Shown: positions 1 through 8,559, counted from the first letter of the stretch. The stretch is 64,000 nt of DNA from Microbacterium sp. LCT-H2 (GCF_001866135.1 NZ_MODW01000002.1:1-64000), one strand, 5' to 3'. Program-made: numbers and translations. Notes: generated by a model not told the origin, from the sequence alone.

Positions 1-363
1 GGCCCGCCCTCGGCCGTGCAGGCCTGGCTCGCCGCCGACGGAGCCCTCGCCCGCCGTCTCGCGACCCTCGCGCCCCTCGTGCTCGCCGCCGCGGCAGACG
101 ACGACGCCGTCGCCCGCGGGATCGTCGACGAGGCTGCCCGGCTCCTCGCGGCGACGACTGCTGCGGCCGCCGGGGCGACCGAGGACGTCGCGCTGCACGG
201 TGGCCTCACCGACCACGACGGCTTCCGCGCCGCCCTGACCCGCGCTCTGGACGCGCGCGGCCACCGCGTCGTCCCCGCGCGCGGCGGCGCCATGGACGGG
301 GCCCTGCTGCTGACCCGTCGCCTCGATCTCCCCCATGAAAGGTTCGTGCACCGTGCCGAATGA
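1..363 (+). CDS. BadF/BadG-type sugar kinase (NagK-like), C-terminal part
   Basis: Only the last ~120 codons are in the window; the frame is open from base 1. The C-terminal stretch ARGGAMDGALLL matches the end of BadF/BadG/BcrA/BcrD ATPases of the N-acetylglucosamine kinase group, where the glycine-rich turn closes the nucleotide-binding lobe. Its 3' end overlaps the start of murQ, as in amino-sugar recycling operons where a GlcNAc or MurNAc kinase feeds the etherase. The ATP-binding N-terminus is outside the window, so substrate is inferred from context. Confidence 0.7.
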   Translation, partial: GPPSAVQAWLAADGALARRLATLAPLVLAAAADDDAVARGIVDEAARLLAATTAAAAGATEDVALHGGLTDHDGFRAALTRALDARGHRVVPARGGAMDGALLLTRRLDLPHERFVHRAE

Positions 364-1285
364 CTCCCGTCTGACCACTCTCCTCGCCGAGCTCGCGGGC
401 CTCGATACCGAGGCCTCCACCACCGAGCGCGGCGACCTCGACCTGCTGAGTACGACTGAGCTCGTCGAGCGCATGAACGCCGAGGACCGGCGTGTGCCCG
501 AGGCCGTGGCCGGACGCACGGCGGAGATCGCGGCGGCGGTGGACGGCATCACGGAGCGGTTCCGCCGCGGCGGTCGTCTCATCTACATCGGCGCGGGCAC
601 GGCCGGACGCATCGGCGTGCTCGATGCGAGCGAGTGCCCGCCCACCTTCGGCACCGACCCGTCGATGGTCGTGGGGCTCATCGCGGGCGGGGAGACGGCC
701 ATCCGCTCGGCGGTGGAGAACGCGGAGGACGATGACGAGGCCGCGGCCGTGGCTCTGCGCGACCTGGACCTCACCGGCCTGGACACGGTGGTGGGGATCT
801 CGGCATCCGGCCGCACGCCCTACGTCATCGGCGGGCTGCGGTACGCCCGGGGCCTCGGTGCGCTCACGGTGGCGATCGCCTCGAACGCCGGGTCGGCGAT
901 CGGCGCGGAGGCCGAGATCGCGATCGAGGTCGTCACGGGGCCGGAGTTCATCTCGGGCTCCACGCGGCTGAAGTCCGGCACGGCGCAGAAGCTCGTCGTG
1001 AACATGCTGACGACGCTCTCGATGATCAAACTCGGCAAGACGTACCGCGGGGTCATGGTCGACCTGCTGGCGACGAACGAGAAGCTGCACGCCCGCTCGA
1101 TCCGCACGGTGTCGCAGCTCGCCGGCGTCGACGTCGACGCCGCGTCCGCCGCGCTGGAGGCCGCGGACGGTTCCGTCAAGCTCGCTCTGCTCCTGCTCGC
1201 GACCGGAGCGTCCGCCGAGACCGCCGCGGCGGCACTGGCGGCGTCCGACGGCATCCTCCGCGACGCGATCGCCGCCCTCACCTGA
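353..1285 (+). CDS. murQ: N-acetylmuramic acid 6-phosphate etherase
   Basis: MurQ cleaves the D-lactyl ether of MurNAc-6-phosphate to give GlcNAc-6-phosphate and D-lactate in cytoplasmic peptidoglycan recycling. The 310-residue product has the usual length. It carries the SIS fold, with the phosphosugar loop GAGTAGR near residue 80, the conserved DASECPPTFG block (Glu94 is the expected acid/base) and the second conserved ENAED block (Glu122). I chose GTG at 353 because AAAGG lies about 10 bases upstream; an ATG at 335 would add six residues without a better ribosome site. The start overlaps the upstream kinase by 11 bases, so the two are probably one operon. Confidence 0.92.
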   Translation: MPNDSRLTTLLAELAGLDTEASTTERGDLDLLSTTELVERMNAEDRRVPEAVAGRTAEIAAAVDGITERFRRGGRLIYIGAGTAGRIGVLDASECPPTFGTDPSMVVGLIAGGETAIRSAVENAEDDDEAAAVALRDLDLTGLDTVVGISASGRTPYVIGGLRYARGLGALTVAIASNAGSAIGAEAEIAIEVVTGPEFISGSTRLKSGTAQKLVVNMLTTLSMIKLGKTYRGVMVDLLATNEKLHARSIRTVSQLAGVDVDAASAALEAADGSVKLALLLLATGASAETAAAALAASDGILRDAIAALT

Positions 1286-1309
1286 GCCGGTCGTCGCTCT
1301 CCCCGCGGT

Positions 1310-1364
1310 GCGGGATGCGAAAAGCTCCGGACGGGAGCCATCGGGGCACCCTTTCGCACCCGCG
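1310..1364. repeat. solitary ~54-bp palindromic unit, possible murQ terminator
   Basis: Arms GCGGG(A)TGCGAAA and TTTCGCACCCGC enclose about 30 bases. Layout and outer GCGGG/CCCGC ends match the units at 10653 and in the 12554-13131 array. It could act as a murQ terminator. Confidence 0.55.
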
Positions 1365-1389
1365 ACGGGCCGCCCGCTAGCGTGAGGGC

Positions 1390-2052
1390 ATGCCCCTCGT
1401 TCTCGTCACCGGCGCCGCGCGCGCGAACAGCATCGCCGCCGGCATCGTCCGGCGGCTCCGTGCCGACGGCTGGACCGTCGTCACCAGCGACCTCCACGAC
1501 GCCGATCACCCCGCCGACCTCTCCACCGCGGACGGGCCGGAGCGCCTGATCGCCGAGGTCGCGGAGGCACACGGTCCGATCTCCGCGCTCGTCCTCAGCC
1601 ACGCGCACGACGTCGAGTCCGGCGTGCTCGACACCACGGCGGAGAGCTTCGACCGGCACGTCGCCGTGAATGCGCGGGCGAGCCTGCTCCTCATCGCGGC
1701 CTTCGCCCGGCAGGCCGAGGACGGCGGCGCGATCGTGGCTCTCACGAGCGATCACGTCACCGGGAACCTGCCGTACGGGGCGTCCAAGGGTGCGCTCGAC
1801 CGGCTGGTCATCTCCGCCGCGCGCGAGCTCGGTCCGCGCGGCATCTCCGCCAACGTCCTGAACCCCGGCCCCATCGACACCGGATGGATGGACGACGAGA
1901 CGCGCGCCGGCCTCGCCGGGATGACGCCGCTCGGGCGCCTCGGCACCCCGGGCGATATCGCCGCCGTCGTATCGTTCCTCGTCTCGGACGAGGGGCGCTG
2001 GATCTCCGGGCAGCTCCTCCAGGCCGACGGGGCCTTCTCCGCCCGCTACTGA
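1390..2052 (+). CDS. SDR-family oxidoreductase with atypical cofactor motif
   Basis: A 220-residue protein of the classical short-chain dehydrogenase fold. The catalytic Ser (LTSD) and the YGASK active-site pair are clear, and the C-terminal ISGQLLQADGAF block is typical. The N-terminal nucleotide loop reads TGAARANSI instead of TGxxxGxG, and the usual NNAG motif is replaced by LSHAH, so cofactor preference or activity may differ from mainstream SDRs. The ATG at 1390 lies six bases after a -10-like TAGCGT (1378-1383), suggesting a leaderless mRNA. Substrate unknown; the gene stands alone. Confidence 0.8.
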   Translation: MPLVLVTGAARANSIAAGIVRRLRADGWTVVTSDLHDADHPADLSTADGPERLIAEVAEAHGPISALVLSHAHDVESGVLDTTAESFDRHVAVNARASLLLIAAFARQAEDGGAIVALTSDHVTGNLPYGASKGALDRLVISAARELGPRGISANVLNPGPIDTGWMDDETRAGLAGMTPLGRLGTPGDIAAVVSFLVSDEGRWISGQLLQADGAFSARY

Positions 2053-2080
2053 TCGCGCGGCGGAGCGAGCCCGGGCGCGC

Positions 2081-4069
2081 TCAGTGGCCGCAGGCGCAGG
2101 AGTCGCCGCCGCAGCAGGAGGCCGTCGCCGCCGCGCCGCCGTGCGCCTGGGAGGACTCCGGCACGTCCATGGCCGGGTTCTGGTCGAGGAAGCCGTAGGG
2201 CTTGAACCAGAATCCCGCGTAGTCCACGGGCATGATCGGCCAGTCCTCCGGGCGGGGGAAGTGCGTGAGCCCGAAGGTGTGCCACAGCACGATGTCCTCG
2301 CCGTCGATCCGGCGATCGTCGGCCGTGTACTCCGGGAGGCCGGCGCCGCCTTGGTGCGCGTTGGGATAGCGCCCGGCCGGCCAGATCTGACCGTGCTCGT
2401 ATCGCGTCGCCCAGAGGTGCTTCGTGGCGAAGGCCGCGCGCGCCGCGACGGACGACGCGGGGTCGGCCATCAGTAGAGCGGTCGGCTCCGGCACGAGGTG
2501 ATAGGCGGTCGGGCGGCCGACGTGGTTCGTCCGCGAGGCACTCTGCACCTCCCACACCCGGGCGACCGAGGAGTCGGCCTCGCGCCGGGCGGCGTGCTCG
2601 GTCTCCAGCACCGTCTCCGACCAGGTGAAGGCGTTGCCGAACGGGTTGTCCGGCCCCAGGGGCACCCGCTGCGCGTCCACCTCCACGAGACGGTTGTCCT
2701 GGCCGTCGATCGCCACATCGAGGCGCGCGCAGAACAGGTGCTGGTGGACCGGGGCGAAGACGCCGGGAGCGAGTTCGGTGGCGTGCTTCTGGCGGACACC
2801 CGGCTCTCCGGCGGCGGCGAACACGATGCCCGTGGCCTTGGCGACGACCTCGATCGAGCCGTCCAGGCCGAAGTTCCAGTAGAAGCCGTAGTCGTAGTTG
2901 CCGATGGTGGAGAAGTACGAGACGACGAAGCGCCGCGAGCGCCGCACGTCGGAGCGCCCGGAGAGGTCGGTGTGCTTCCAGAGGATGCCGTAGTCCTCCT
3001 CGTGCATGCAGATCACGTTGGGGATGCGGACCGGGTGGCCGTGGTCGTCGGCGACGTAGCCGTCGAGGTACCGGATCACGCCGAGGCAGTCGCAGCCGAG
3101 CTCCAGGTGGTTGGCGTTCTTGCCGAGGAGATACTCGCCCGCGTCGAAGTAGCTGATCCAGTAGCGCCCGGGGGCGGTGTCGCCGTAGGGCACGACCATC
3201 TCCGGCACGCTCGCCCGGTGCAGCACGGAGCGCCCCTGGAACGACACGTCGTGCAGCACGAGGCCTTCGCGGGCGTTGAAGCCCACGCGCATCGACCAGC
3301 CCTCCCACTCGACGAGCGATCCGGAGACGGCGAAGCTCGGCCCCTCCGGCTGGGTGATCTCGATGGGCTTCAGCGTCGTCCGCGCCGCGCCCTGCACCTC
3401 CGGGTAGTAGTTGCCGTGTCCGGCCGGGACCGGCACGTCGCCCTCGTCCTCGACGCGGATCACGCTGTCCGTGGTGAGGTCGATGTGCACGATCAGCCCC
3501 TCGACGGGGTGCGCCCACGGCGAATCCTGCTCGTCGTCCCGGAGGAAGGTGAGGGATCGGATCACGCGGCGGCCGACCTCGTCGGCCCGGCCCGTGTAGC
3601 CCGGGGCCAGGGGGGAGCAGAAGGCGAGGGCCATGTGGTCCGCCAGGCCGCGGCGGCGCATGGCCGCCTGCCATTCCGGGGACGCCTTGGCGATGGCCTC
3701 GGCCCGCTCGTACTCCTCGAAGAGGTACTGCGGCTGGCCGTAGGGCGGGGCGTCGTTGGGCACCCGCTCCTGGCGCACGACCTCGCCGCGGGTGATCGAG
3801 ACGATCACCTCGGTCGCGACGCCGGTGGCCGTGTCGAGCAGGGTGACGTCCACCCGGCGGTCGATGGGGGAGCCGGGGCGCCAGGCCGCGAGCTCCTCCT
3901 TCGTGGCTTCGTCGGGGAGCAGCATCGGCACGCGGGTGGTCGCCGTCAGCAGGCCGGCCGCGTCGAGCACCGCGCGGGCGGCGGCGATCTCGGCGCCGGT
4001 GAGCGGATCGAGCGGATGGGGAGCGGCGATGGGCTCGAGGGAGACGGGTTGGGGGGAGTGCGGGGACAT
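2081..4069 (-). CDS. copper-containing primary-amine oxidase
   Basis: A 662-residue topaquinone amine oxidase, which converts primary amines plus O2 to aldehydes, ammonia and H2O2. The cofactor-precursor Tyr392 sits in GNYDYG; the catalytic base is Asp309 (YFDAGEY); the copper ligands are His442 and His444 (HQH) and His603 (LTHFPRPEDWP). Spacing follows the Arthrobacter globiformis enzyme with a constant offset of about 11. There is no signal peptide. The start at 4069 (MSPHSPQP) has a GAGG ribosome site; longer versions run into the promoter. The last residues are unusually Cys/His rich (SCCGGDSCACGH). A TetR gene lies just upstream on the same strand, with a palindrome (4086-4102) between them. 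The amine substrate cannot be read from sequence. Confidence 0.95.
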   Translation of the reverse strand: MSPHSPQPVSLEPIAAPHPLDPLTGAEIAAARAVLDAAGLLTATTRVPMLLPDEATKEELAAWRPGSPIDRRVDVTLLDTATGVATEVIVSITRGEVVRQERVPNDAPPYGQPQYLFEEYERAEAIAKASPEWQAAMRRRGLADHMALAFCSPLAPGYTGRADEVGRRVIRSLTFLRDDEQDSPWAHPVEGLIVHIDLTTDSVIRVEDEGDVPVPAGHGNYYPEVQGAARTTLKPIEITQPEGPSFAVSGSLVEWEGWSMRVGFNAREGLVLHDVSFQGRSVLHRASVPEMVVPYGDTAPGRYWISYFDAGEYLLGKNANHLELGCDCLGVIRYLDGYVADDHGHPVRIPNVICMHEEDYGILWKHTDLSGRSDVRRSRRFVVSYFSTIGNYDYGFYWNFGLDGSIEVVAKATGIVFAAAGEPGVRQKHATELAPGVFAPVHQHLFCARLDVAIDGQDNRLVEVDAQRVPLGPDNPFGNAFTWSETVLETEHAARREADSSVARVWEVQSASRTNHVGRPTAYHLVPEPTALLMADPASSVAARAAFATKHLWATRYEHGQIWPAGRYPNAHQGGAGLPEYTADDRRIDGEDIVLWHTFGLTHFPRPEDWPIMPVDYAGFWFKPYGFLDQNPAMDVPESSQAHGGAAATASCCGGDSCACGH

Positions 4070-4085
4070 CGTTGACCTCACTATT

Positions 4086-4102
4086 TTCGAGCAAGCGCTC
4101 AA
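4086..4102. promoter_or_regulatory. candidate TetR operator before the amine oxidase
   Basis: The sequence contains GAGC-N4-GCTC and, on one side, the half-site CGCTCAA, which also occurs in the palindrome at 4796-4811 upstream of the TetR gene. It lies 17-33 bases before the amine oxidase start. Confidence 0.4.
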
Positions 4103-4172
4103 GAAACGGGTTGGCACGATGATACGACGGCGGGCGCGGGCGCACAACCGTGGCGTGTGGGCGCCGTCGAGG

Positions 4173-4757
4173 TCAGCGTCGCCAGGGGGCGAGGATGCTG
4201 TCGAGGACCGCGAAGTGCGCCGCCGGCGTCTGCGGCTCGGTGACCTCGACGACCTGCTGACCGTAGGTGATCGAGCGCAGGAGGGCGAGGAGGTCGCCGG
4301 TGGGGGTGTCGGGGCGCAGCTCTCCGTCGGTCGCCGCCTCGTCCAGGGCCTCCCGGATGCTGTCCTGCCACGTCGCGAGGGTCGGCGCTCCGGCGTCGGG
4401 AGCCGGGGCGAGAGTGGCCAGGCGCCCCCAGAAGCCGACGACCACGTGCGCCTCGGTGCGGGTGCGCTCGTCGACGGGGAGCACCTCGCCCATCAGGGCC
4501 CGCAGGCGGGCGAGGCCACGCAGTCCGTTGGTCGCGGCGGTGATGCGCTCGTCGGTGCGGCGGGTGACCTCGGCCGCCGCGGCGCGGACGACGTCGTCGA
4601 AGCCGTCGAAGTAGTGCCACAGGGAGCCGGTCGCGACGCCGAGCTCCTTCGCGACCGCCCGCGAGGACACGCTCTCGTGCCCGTCCCTGGCGGCGACGAC
4701 GAGCAGCGCGTCGGCGATCTGACGGCGACGCTCATCATGGTCGACGATGCGGGGCAC
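4173..4757 (-). CDS. TetR-family transcriptional regulator
   Basis: A 194-residue repressor-like protein with an N-terminal HTH (residues ~8-52, ending in GSLWHYFDGFDDVV) and a helical ligand-binding domain. The N-terminus PRIVDHDERRRQI resembles the second TetR at 18578 (PKIIDHDQRRRDI), which supports the GTG start at 4757; that GTG is also six bases after a -10-like CACAAT. An in-frame ATG at 4775 is the alternative. It precedes the amine oxidase on the same strand and is divergent from the membrane protein at 4824. Palindromes sharing a half-site flank both sides, so it likely controls itself, the oxidase and perhaps the membrane protein. Ligand unknown, possibly an amine. Confidence 0.85.
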   Translation of the reverse strand: MPRIVDHDERRRQIADALLVVAARDGHESVSSRAVAKELGVATGSLWHYFDGFDDVVRAAAAEVTRRTDERITAATNGLRGLARLRALMGEVLPVDERTRTEAHVVVGFWGRLATLAPAPDAGAPTLATWQDSIREALDEAATDGELRPDTPTGDLLALLRSITYGQQVVEVTEPQTPAAHFAVLDSILAPWRR

Positions 4758-4795
4758 GTGCTCATTGTGTCGCATCGCGACGGGGTCTCGCTTTT

Positions 4796-4823
4796 TTGAG
4801 CGATCGATCAATATACTTCGGCT
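4796..4823 (+). promoter_or_regulatory. promoter with overlapping TetR-type operator
   Basis: A 16-bp palindrome with one mismatch pair (TTGAGCGATCGATCAA, 4796-4811) is followed by a -10 hexamer TATACT (4812-4817). The GTG at 4824 is six bases after the hexamer, so transcription should begin at the start codon. The operator lies between this promoter and the divergent TetR gene. Confidence 0.5.
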
Positions 4824-5354
4824 GTGGACTTCCTGCTCCCGGCAGCATCGTGGCTGATGGCGGCGGCGGGGCTCGTGTCGGCCGGCGCGTGTCTCGCCGC
4901 GCGTCGTGCTGTGCCGTGGCAGGGGCGCCAGGCCGCGGTGGTGATGGCGGTGGGGATGCTGCTGATGGCGACGGGCGGCGCGGGAGCGCTGGGCGCGCTG
5001 CTGCTCGGTGCCCTGATGCTCGCGTCCGGCATGATCGGCACGATGGGCGTCCGCGGGGCGGCATCGGCGGCCGGCTGCTGCCACCGCGCTCTCGGGGCGC
5101 TCGTGATGGCGATTTGCGCCTTCCACGGTGCCGCCGGAGCGGGCGGTCAGGACGTGACGTCCGCGGGGCACACGGGGCACAGCGTCGGCGGTGCGCTCGG
5201 TGCGCTCATCGTGCTCGGCACCCTCGCCGTCGTCGGGTGGACGCTCGCCGCGGCCCTGCGTCCGGCGGGGCATCGGGGGCGCACCGCCCGGCTGCTCGCA
5301 GTGGAATCCTGGGCGATGGCGATCGGGGTCGTCGCGATGAGCATCGTGGGCTGA
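4824..5354 (+). CDS. small integral membrane protein of unknown function
   Basis: A 176-residue protein with five or six hydrophobic segments (near residues 5-25, 38-58, 60-75, 88-103, 125-145 and 160-176). It has a Cys-Cys-His cluster (AAGCCHRAL), a His near FHG and a short HTGHS loop, which could bind a metal, but I recognise no family. No ribosome site precedes the GTG; it appears leaderless. Being divergent from the TetR gene with a shared operator suggests a link to amine oxidation or copper supply. That is inference only. Confidence 0.6.
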   Translation: MDFLLPAASWLMAAAGLVSAGACLAARRAVPWQGRQAAVVMAVGMLLMATGGAGALGALLLGALMLASGMIGTMGVRGAASAAGCCHRALGALVMAICAFHGAAGAGGQDVTSAGHTGHSVGGALGALIVLGTLAVVGWTLAAALRPAGHRGRTARLLAVESWAMAIGVVAMSIVG

Positions 5355-5376
5355 CCGTGCGGTGCGACGGCCGACC

Positions 5377-6588
5377 TCACTCCCGCGCGGCGGGGCGGAC
5401 GAAGGCCCAGGCGGCGATCGCCGCGACGGCGGCGGCCAGGGTCATGGTGACCGCCATCGTGACGGCGTTCGTGCCCCCGATCCCGGCGGCGACCGGGGCG
5501 AGCACCGGGCCGAACAGGAACGACGACATGCCGAGCAGGGCGGACGCCGTCCCCGCCCTGGCGCCGTGATGCGCGAGGGCGAGCGTCTGGCCGTTCGGGC
5601 CGCCGAGGCCCGCGCACAGCATGAACCCGACGAGTGCCGCCACCACGCCCGCCACCCCCGTCCCGCTGAGGGCCAGGACGAGGAAGGTCGCGGTCGCGAC
5701 GAGCGTCGCCGTGACCCCGCCGAGGTAGACGCGGAGGGGGCCGAACCGGCGCACGACAAGGCGGCTCGACTGGCTGCCGACGATGCTCGCCAGGGCGCCG
5801 GCGGCGAAGGCGAGACTGAAGCTCTGCGGGCTGAGGCCGAACTCGTCCTGCAGGACGAACGACGACATCGACAGATAGGTGAAGAACGCCACGCCCGCAC
5901 CGGCGGAGGCGCACAGGACCGCGGCGAAGAGCCGGTCGCCCAGCACGGCGCCGGCGTGCGCCCGCAGCACGCGGAGGCCTCCGCCGTGGCGCGCCTCCGG
6001 TCGCAGCGTCTCCGGCAGGAGGAAGACGACCACGAGCAGTAGGACGACGCCGATCCCGGCCAGCACGCCGAAGATCCCGCGCCAGTCCATGATGCGGGCG
6101 AGCTGGCCGCCCACCACCGGCGCGATGATCGGCGCGGTGCCCGAGACGAGGAACAGCAGTGAGAGCATGCGGGAGAGCTCGACCCCCTCGAACTGGTCGC
6201 GGGCGATCGCCAGGCAGATCACGATGCCCGCCGATCCCGCCAGCCCCTGCAGGAAGCGCGCGACGAGCAGCAGCTCGATGTTCGGAGCGACGGCGCACAC
6301 CGCGGAGAGCACCGCGAACGCCGCGACGCCGACCAGCAGTGGCAGGCGTCTGCCCAGCCGGTCGCTGAGAGGACCGGCCACGAGCTGCCCCAGGCCGAGG
6401 CCGATCATGCATGCCGACATCGTCACCTGCGCCAGGGCCTCGGTCGTGCCGAGCGACGCCGCGAGCTGGGGAAGCTGCGGGAGGTAGAGGTCCATCGACA
6501 GCGGACCGAAGGCTTCCAGCATGCCGAGCACGAGCACCGCCCGCAGCGTGCCCATCCGTGCGGGCTCACCGCGCGCCGGGAGACTCAT
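5377..6588 (-). CDS. MFS transporter, Bcr/CflA type
   Basis: A 403-residue, 12-segment major facilitator. The loop DRLGRR after TM2, RFLQGLAGS in TM4 and a Bcr/CflA-like start (GPLSMDLYLPQLPQLA) point to a drug or metabolite:H+ antiporter. ATG overlaps the stop of the upstream esterase by four bases (ATGA), so it is the last gene of the SDR-ADH-AKR-esterase operon. It probably exports a substrate, product or toxic intermediate of that pathway. Confidence 0.88.
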   Translation of the reverse strand: MSLPARGEPARMGTLRAVLVLGMLEAFGPLSMDLYLPQLPQLAASLGTTEALAQVTMSACMIGLGLGQLVAGPLSDRLGRRLPLLVGVAAFAVLSAVCAVAPNIELLLVARFLQGLAGSAGIVICLAIARDQFEGVELSRMLSLLFLVSGTAPIIAPVVGGQLARIMDWRGIFGVLAGIGVVLLLVVVFLLPETLRPEARHGGGLRVLRAHAGAVLGDRLFAAVLCASAGAGVAFFTYLSMSSFVLQDEFGLSPQSFSLAFAAGALASIVGSQSSRLVVRRFGPLRVYLGGVTATLVATATFLVLALSGTGVAGVVAALVGFMLCAGLGGPNGQTLALAHHGARAGTASALLGMSSFLFGPVLAPVAAGIGGTNAVTMAVTMTLAAAVAAIAAWAFVRPAARE

Positions 6589-7568
6589 CCGCCCAGGCGA
6601 AGCACGCGGCGCAGCCAGCTCTCCCGCGCGGCCACCGCGGCCCGCGAGACCTCGGCATCGGGGGAGAAACCGGAGAAGCCGTGGTAGCCGCCCGCCCAGA
6701 CGTGCAGTTCGGCCTGCCCGCCCGTGGCCCAGATCCGCGACGCGTAGGCGACGGCCTCGTCGCGGAAGGTCTCCGCGGCGCCCACCTCGATGAACGCCGG
6801 AGCGAGTCCTGCCAGATCCGTGGCCCGGGCCGGTGCCGTGTACGGCGACACGCGATCGGTGAACCGGTCGGCCCCGGCGATCGCGTCCCACGCGGTGTCG
6901 TTGTTGTTCCGGTCCCAGGCGCCGAAGCCGTCGTACTGGCGGGTCGACGGGGTCTCGTTGCGGTCGTCGAGCATCGGGCAGCCGAGGAGCTGCCCGGCCA
7001 GCCGGGGCCCGCCGCGGTCGCGGGAGAGCAGCGCGACCGCCGCCGAGAGCCCGCCCCCGGCGCTCTGCCCGGAGGCGATGATGCGGGAGGTGTCGATGCC
7101 GAGCTCGTCGGCGTGGGCGACCATCCACTCCAGCGCCGCGTAGCAGTCCTCCGCCTGCGCCGGTCCGGGGTGCTCGGGGGCGAGGCGGTACTCGACCGCG
7201 ACGCCGACGACGCCGTGCCGCTCCGCGAGGTCGATGAGCTCGGCGGTGCCGAAGAAGCGCGTGCCGAGCACCATGCCGCCGCCGTGGATCGACAGCACCG
7301 CCGGGGCCGGGTCCGACGGCGCCTGCGCCGGGCGCACGACGGTGATCTCGAGGTCCGGAGCCCCGACGGGGCCGGGGATGACCCGGTCCTCCCAGGTCAC
7401 GGCGCGGCCCTCGGCCTGCACGGCCATCGGCGGGATGATCGTGGCGAAGTGGTCGCGGTTGGTGTGGATCGTGTCCGCGCGCAGCGGGATGACCTCCACG
7501 AGGTCGACGAAGGCGTCGAGTCCGGCGACGAGCTCCGGGTCGTAGGGCACCGGCTCCGGCGTGCTCAT
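6585..7568 (-). CDS. alpha/beta hydrolase, HSL (lipase/esterase) family
   Basis: A 327-residue esterase-like enzyme. HGGGM (residues 95-99) forms the oxyanion hole, GQSAGGG contains nucleophile Ser169, and HGF contains His296. The acid position of the triad, normally Asp in a GxxDxLRDE block, reads VGAAETFRDE, so Glu266 would serve. It is clearly related to the next gene (shared TWEDRVIPGP, EYRLAPEHP, SRQYDG-like and QAELHVW blocks), so the pair arose by duplication. Four-base overlaps on both sides show translational coupling. Substrate is probably a hydrophobic ester. Confidence 0.88.
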   Translation of the reverse strand: MSTPEPVPYDPELVAGLDAFVDLVEVIPLRADTIHTNRDHFATIIPPMAVQAEGRAVTWEDRVIPGPVGAPDLEITVVRPAQAPSDPAPAVLSIHGGGMVLGTRFFGTAELIDLAERHGVVGVAVEYRLAPEHPGPAQAEDCYAALEWMVAHADELGIDTSRIIASGQSAGGGLSAAVALLSRDRGGPRLAGQLLGCPMLDDRNETPSTRQYDGFGAWDRNNNDTAWDAIAGADRFTDRVSPYTAPARATDLAGLAPAFIEVGAAETFRDEAVAYASRIWATGGQAELHVWAGGYHGFSGFSPDAEVSRAAVAARESWLRRVLRLGG

Positions 7569-8536
7569 GCGGCGGCCCGCCAGATCCGTCGCAGCCAGGA
7601 GGCACGGGCGGCGAGGGCGGCGCGGGTGATCTCGGCCTCCGGCATGTACATGTCGAAGCCGTGGGCGCCGCCGCCCCACACGTGCAGCTCGGCCTGTCCG
7701 CCGGTCTCCCAGATCCGGAGGGCGTACGCGGTGTCCTCGTCGCGGAACATCTCCGCCTCGCCGACCTCGATGTACGCGGGCGGGAGGCCGGAGACATCCG
7801 TCGCGCGGCTCGGCGCGGCGTAGGCCGGGGCCTCGGCGCTGAACGCGAGCTCCTCGCCGAGGACGCATGACCAGGCGAGGAGGTTCATGTCGCGCTGCCA
7901 GGTGCCGATGCCGTCGTACTGCCGACTGGCGACCGTGGTGTTGGTGTTGTCGATCATGGGGCACAGCAGCAGCTGCCCGGCCATGACAGGGCCCCGCCGA
8001 TCGCGCGCCAGCAGGGCGACGGCCGCGGTGAGACCGCCGCCCGCGCTGCCTCCGCCCACGACGATGCGCGCGGGGTCGATGCCGAGCTCCGCGGCGTGGG
8101 CGTGCGTCCACACGAAGGCCGCGTAGCAGTCCTCCACGCCCGCGGGGTACGGGTGCTCCGGCGCGAGGCGGTACTCGACGTTCACGGCCACGACGCCGTG
8201 CTGAGCGACGATGTCGACGACCCGAGCCGTCTCCCACGAGCGGTGGCCGACGATCATGCCGCCGCCGTGGATGTTTACGAAGCCCGGGAGCGTCGAGGTC
8301 TCGGAACCCGCCGGGCGGAAGATCGTGACCTCGATGTCCGGGGCTCCGGGCGGGCCCGGGATGACGCGGTCCTCCCACGTGATGTCCCGGCCGGCGATCA
8401 CGGTGTCGTTGTCCGGGAACATCCGGTCGACGCCGTCGCGCGGCAGGGTCTCGCGGGTGAGCGCGGGCTGCGGGTTCTTCGCGATCTCGTCGAGCACGGC
8501 CTGCACGTCGGGATCGAAGGGGACGGGGATGGTCAT
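7565..8536 (-). CDS. alpha/beta hydrolase, HSL (lipase/esterase) family
   Basis: A 323-residue paralogue of the neighbouring esterase. His90-Gly-Gly-Gly is the oxyanion motif, Ser164 sits in GGGSAGGG, Glu262 replaces the usual catalytic Asp (VGEAEMFRDE), and His292 is in HGFD. A GAGGAG ribosome site precedes the ATG at 8536. It lies between the aldo/keto reductase and the second esterase in one operon; two related esterases suggest that two ester bonds or two side-chain variants of one substrate are handled. Confidence 0.88.
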   Translation of the reverse strand: MTIPVPFDPDVQAVLDEIAKNPQPALTRETLPRDGVDRMFPDNDTVIAGRDITWEDRVIPGPPGAPDIEVTIFRPAGSETSTLPGFVNIHGGGMIVGHRSWETARVVDIVAQHGVVAVNVEYRLAPEHPYPAGVEDCYAAFVWTHAHAAELGIDPARIVVGGGSAGGGLTAAVALLARDRRGPVMAGQLLLCPMIDNTNTTVASRQYDGIGTWQRDMNLLAWSCVLGEELAFSAEAPAYAAPSRATDVSGLPPAYIEVGEAEMFRDEDTAYALRIWETGGQAELHVWGGGAHGFDMYMPEAEITRAALAARASWLRRIWRAAA

Positions 8537-8559
8537 GGTTCTCCTCGGGTGGGGCGGCG

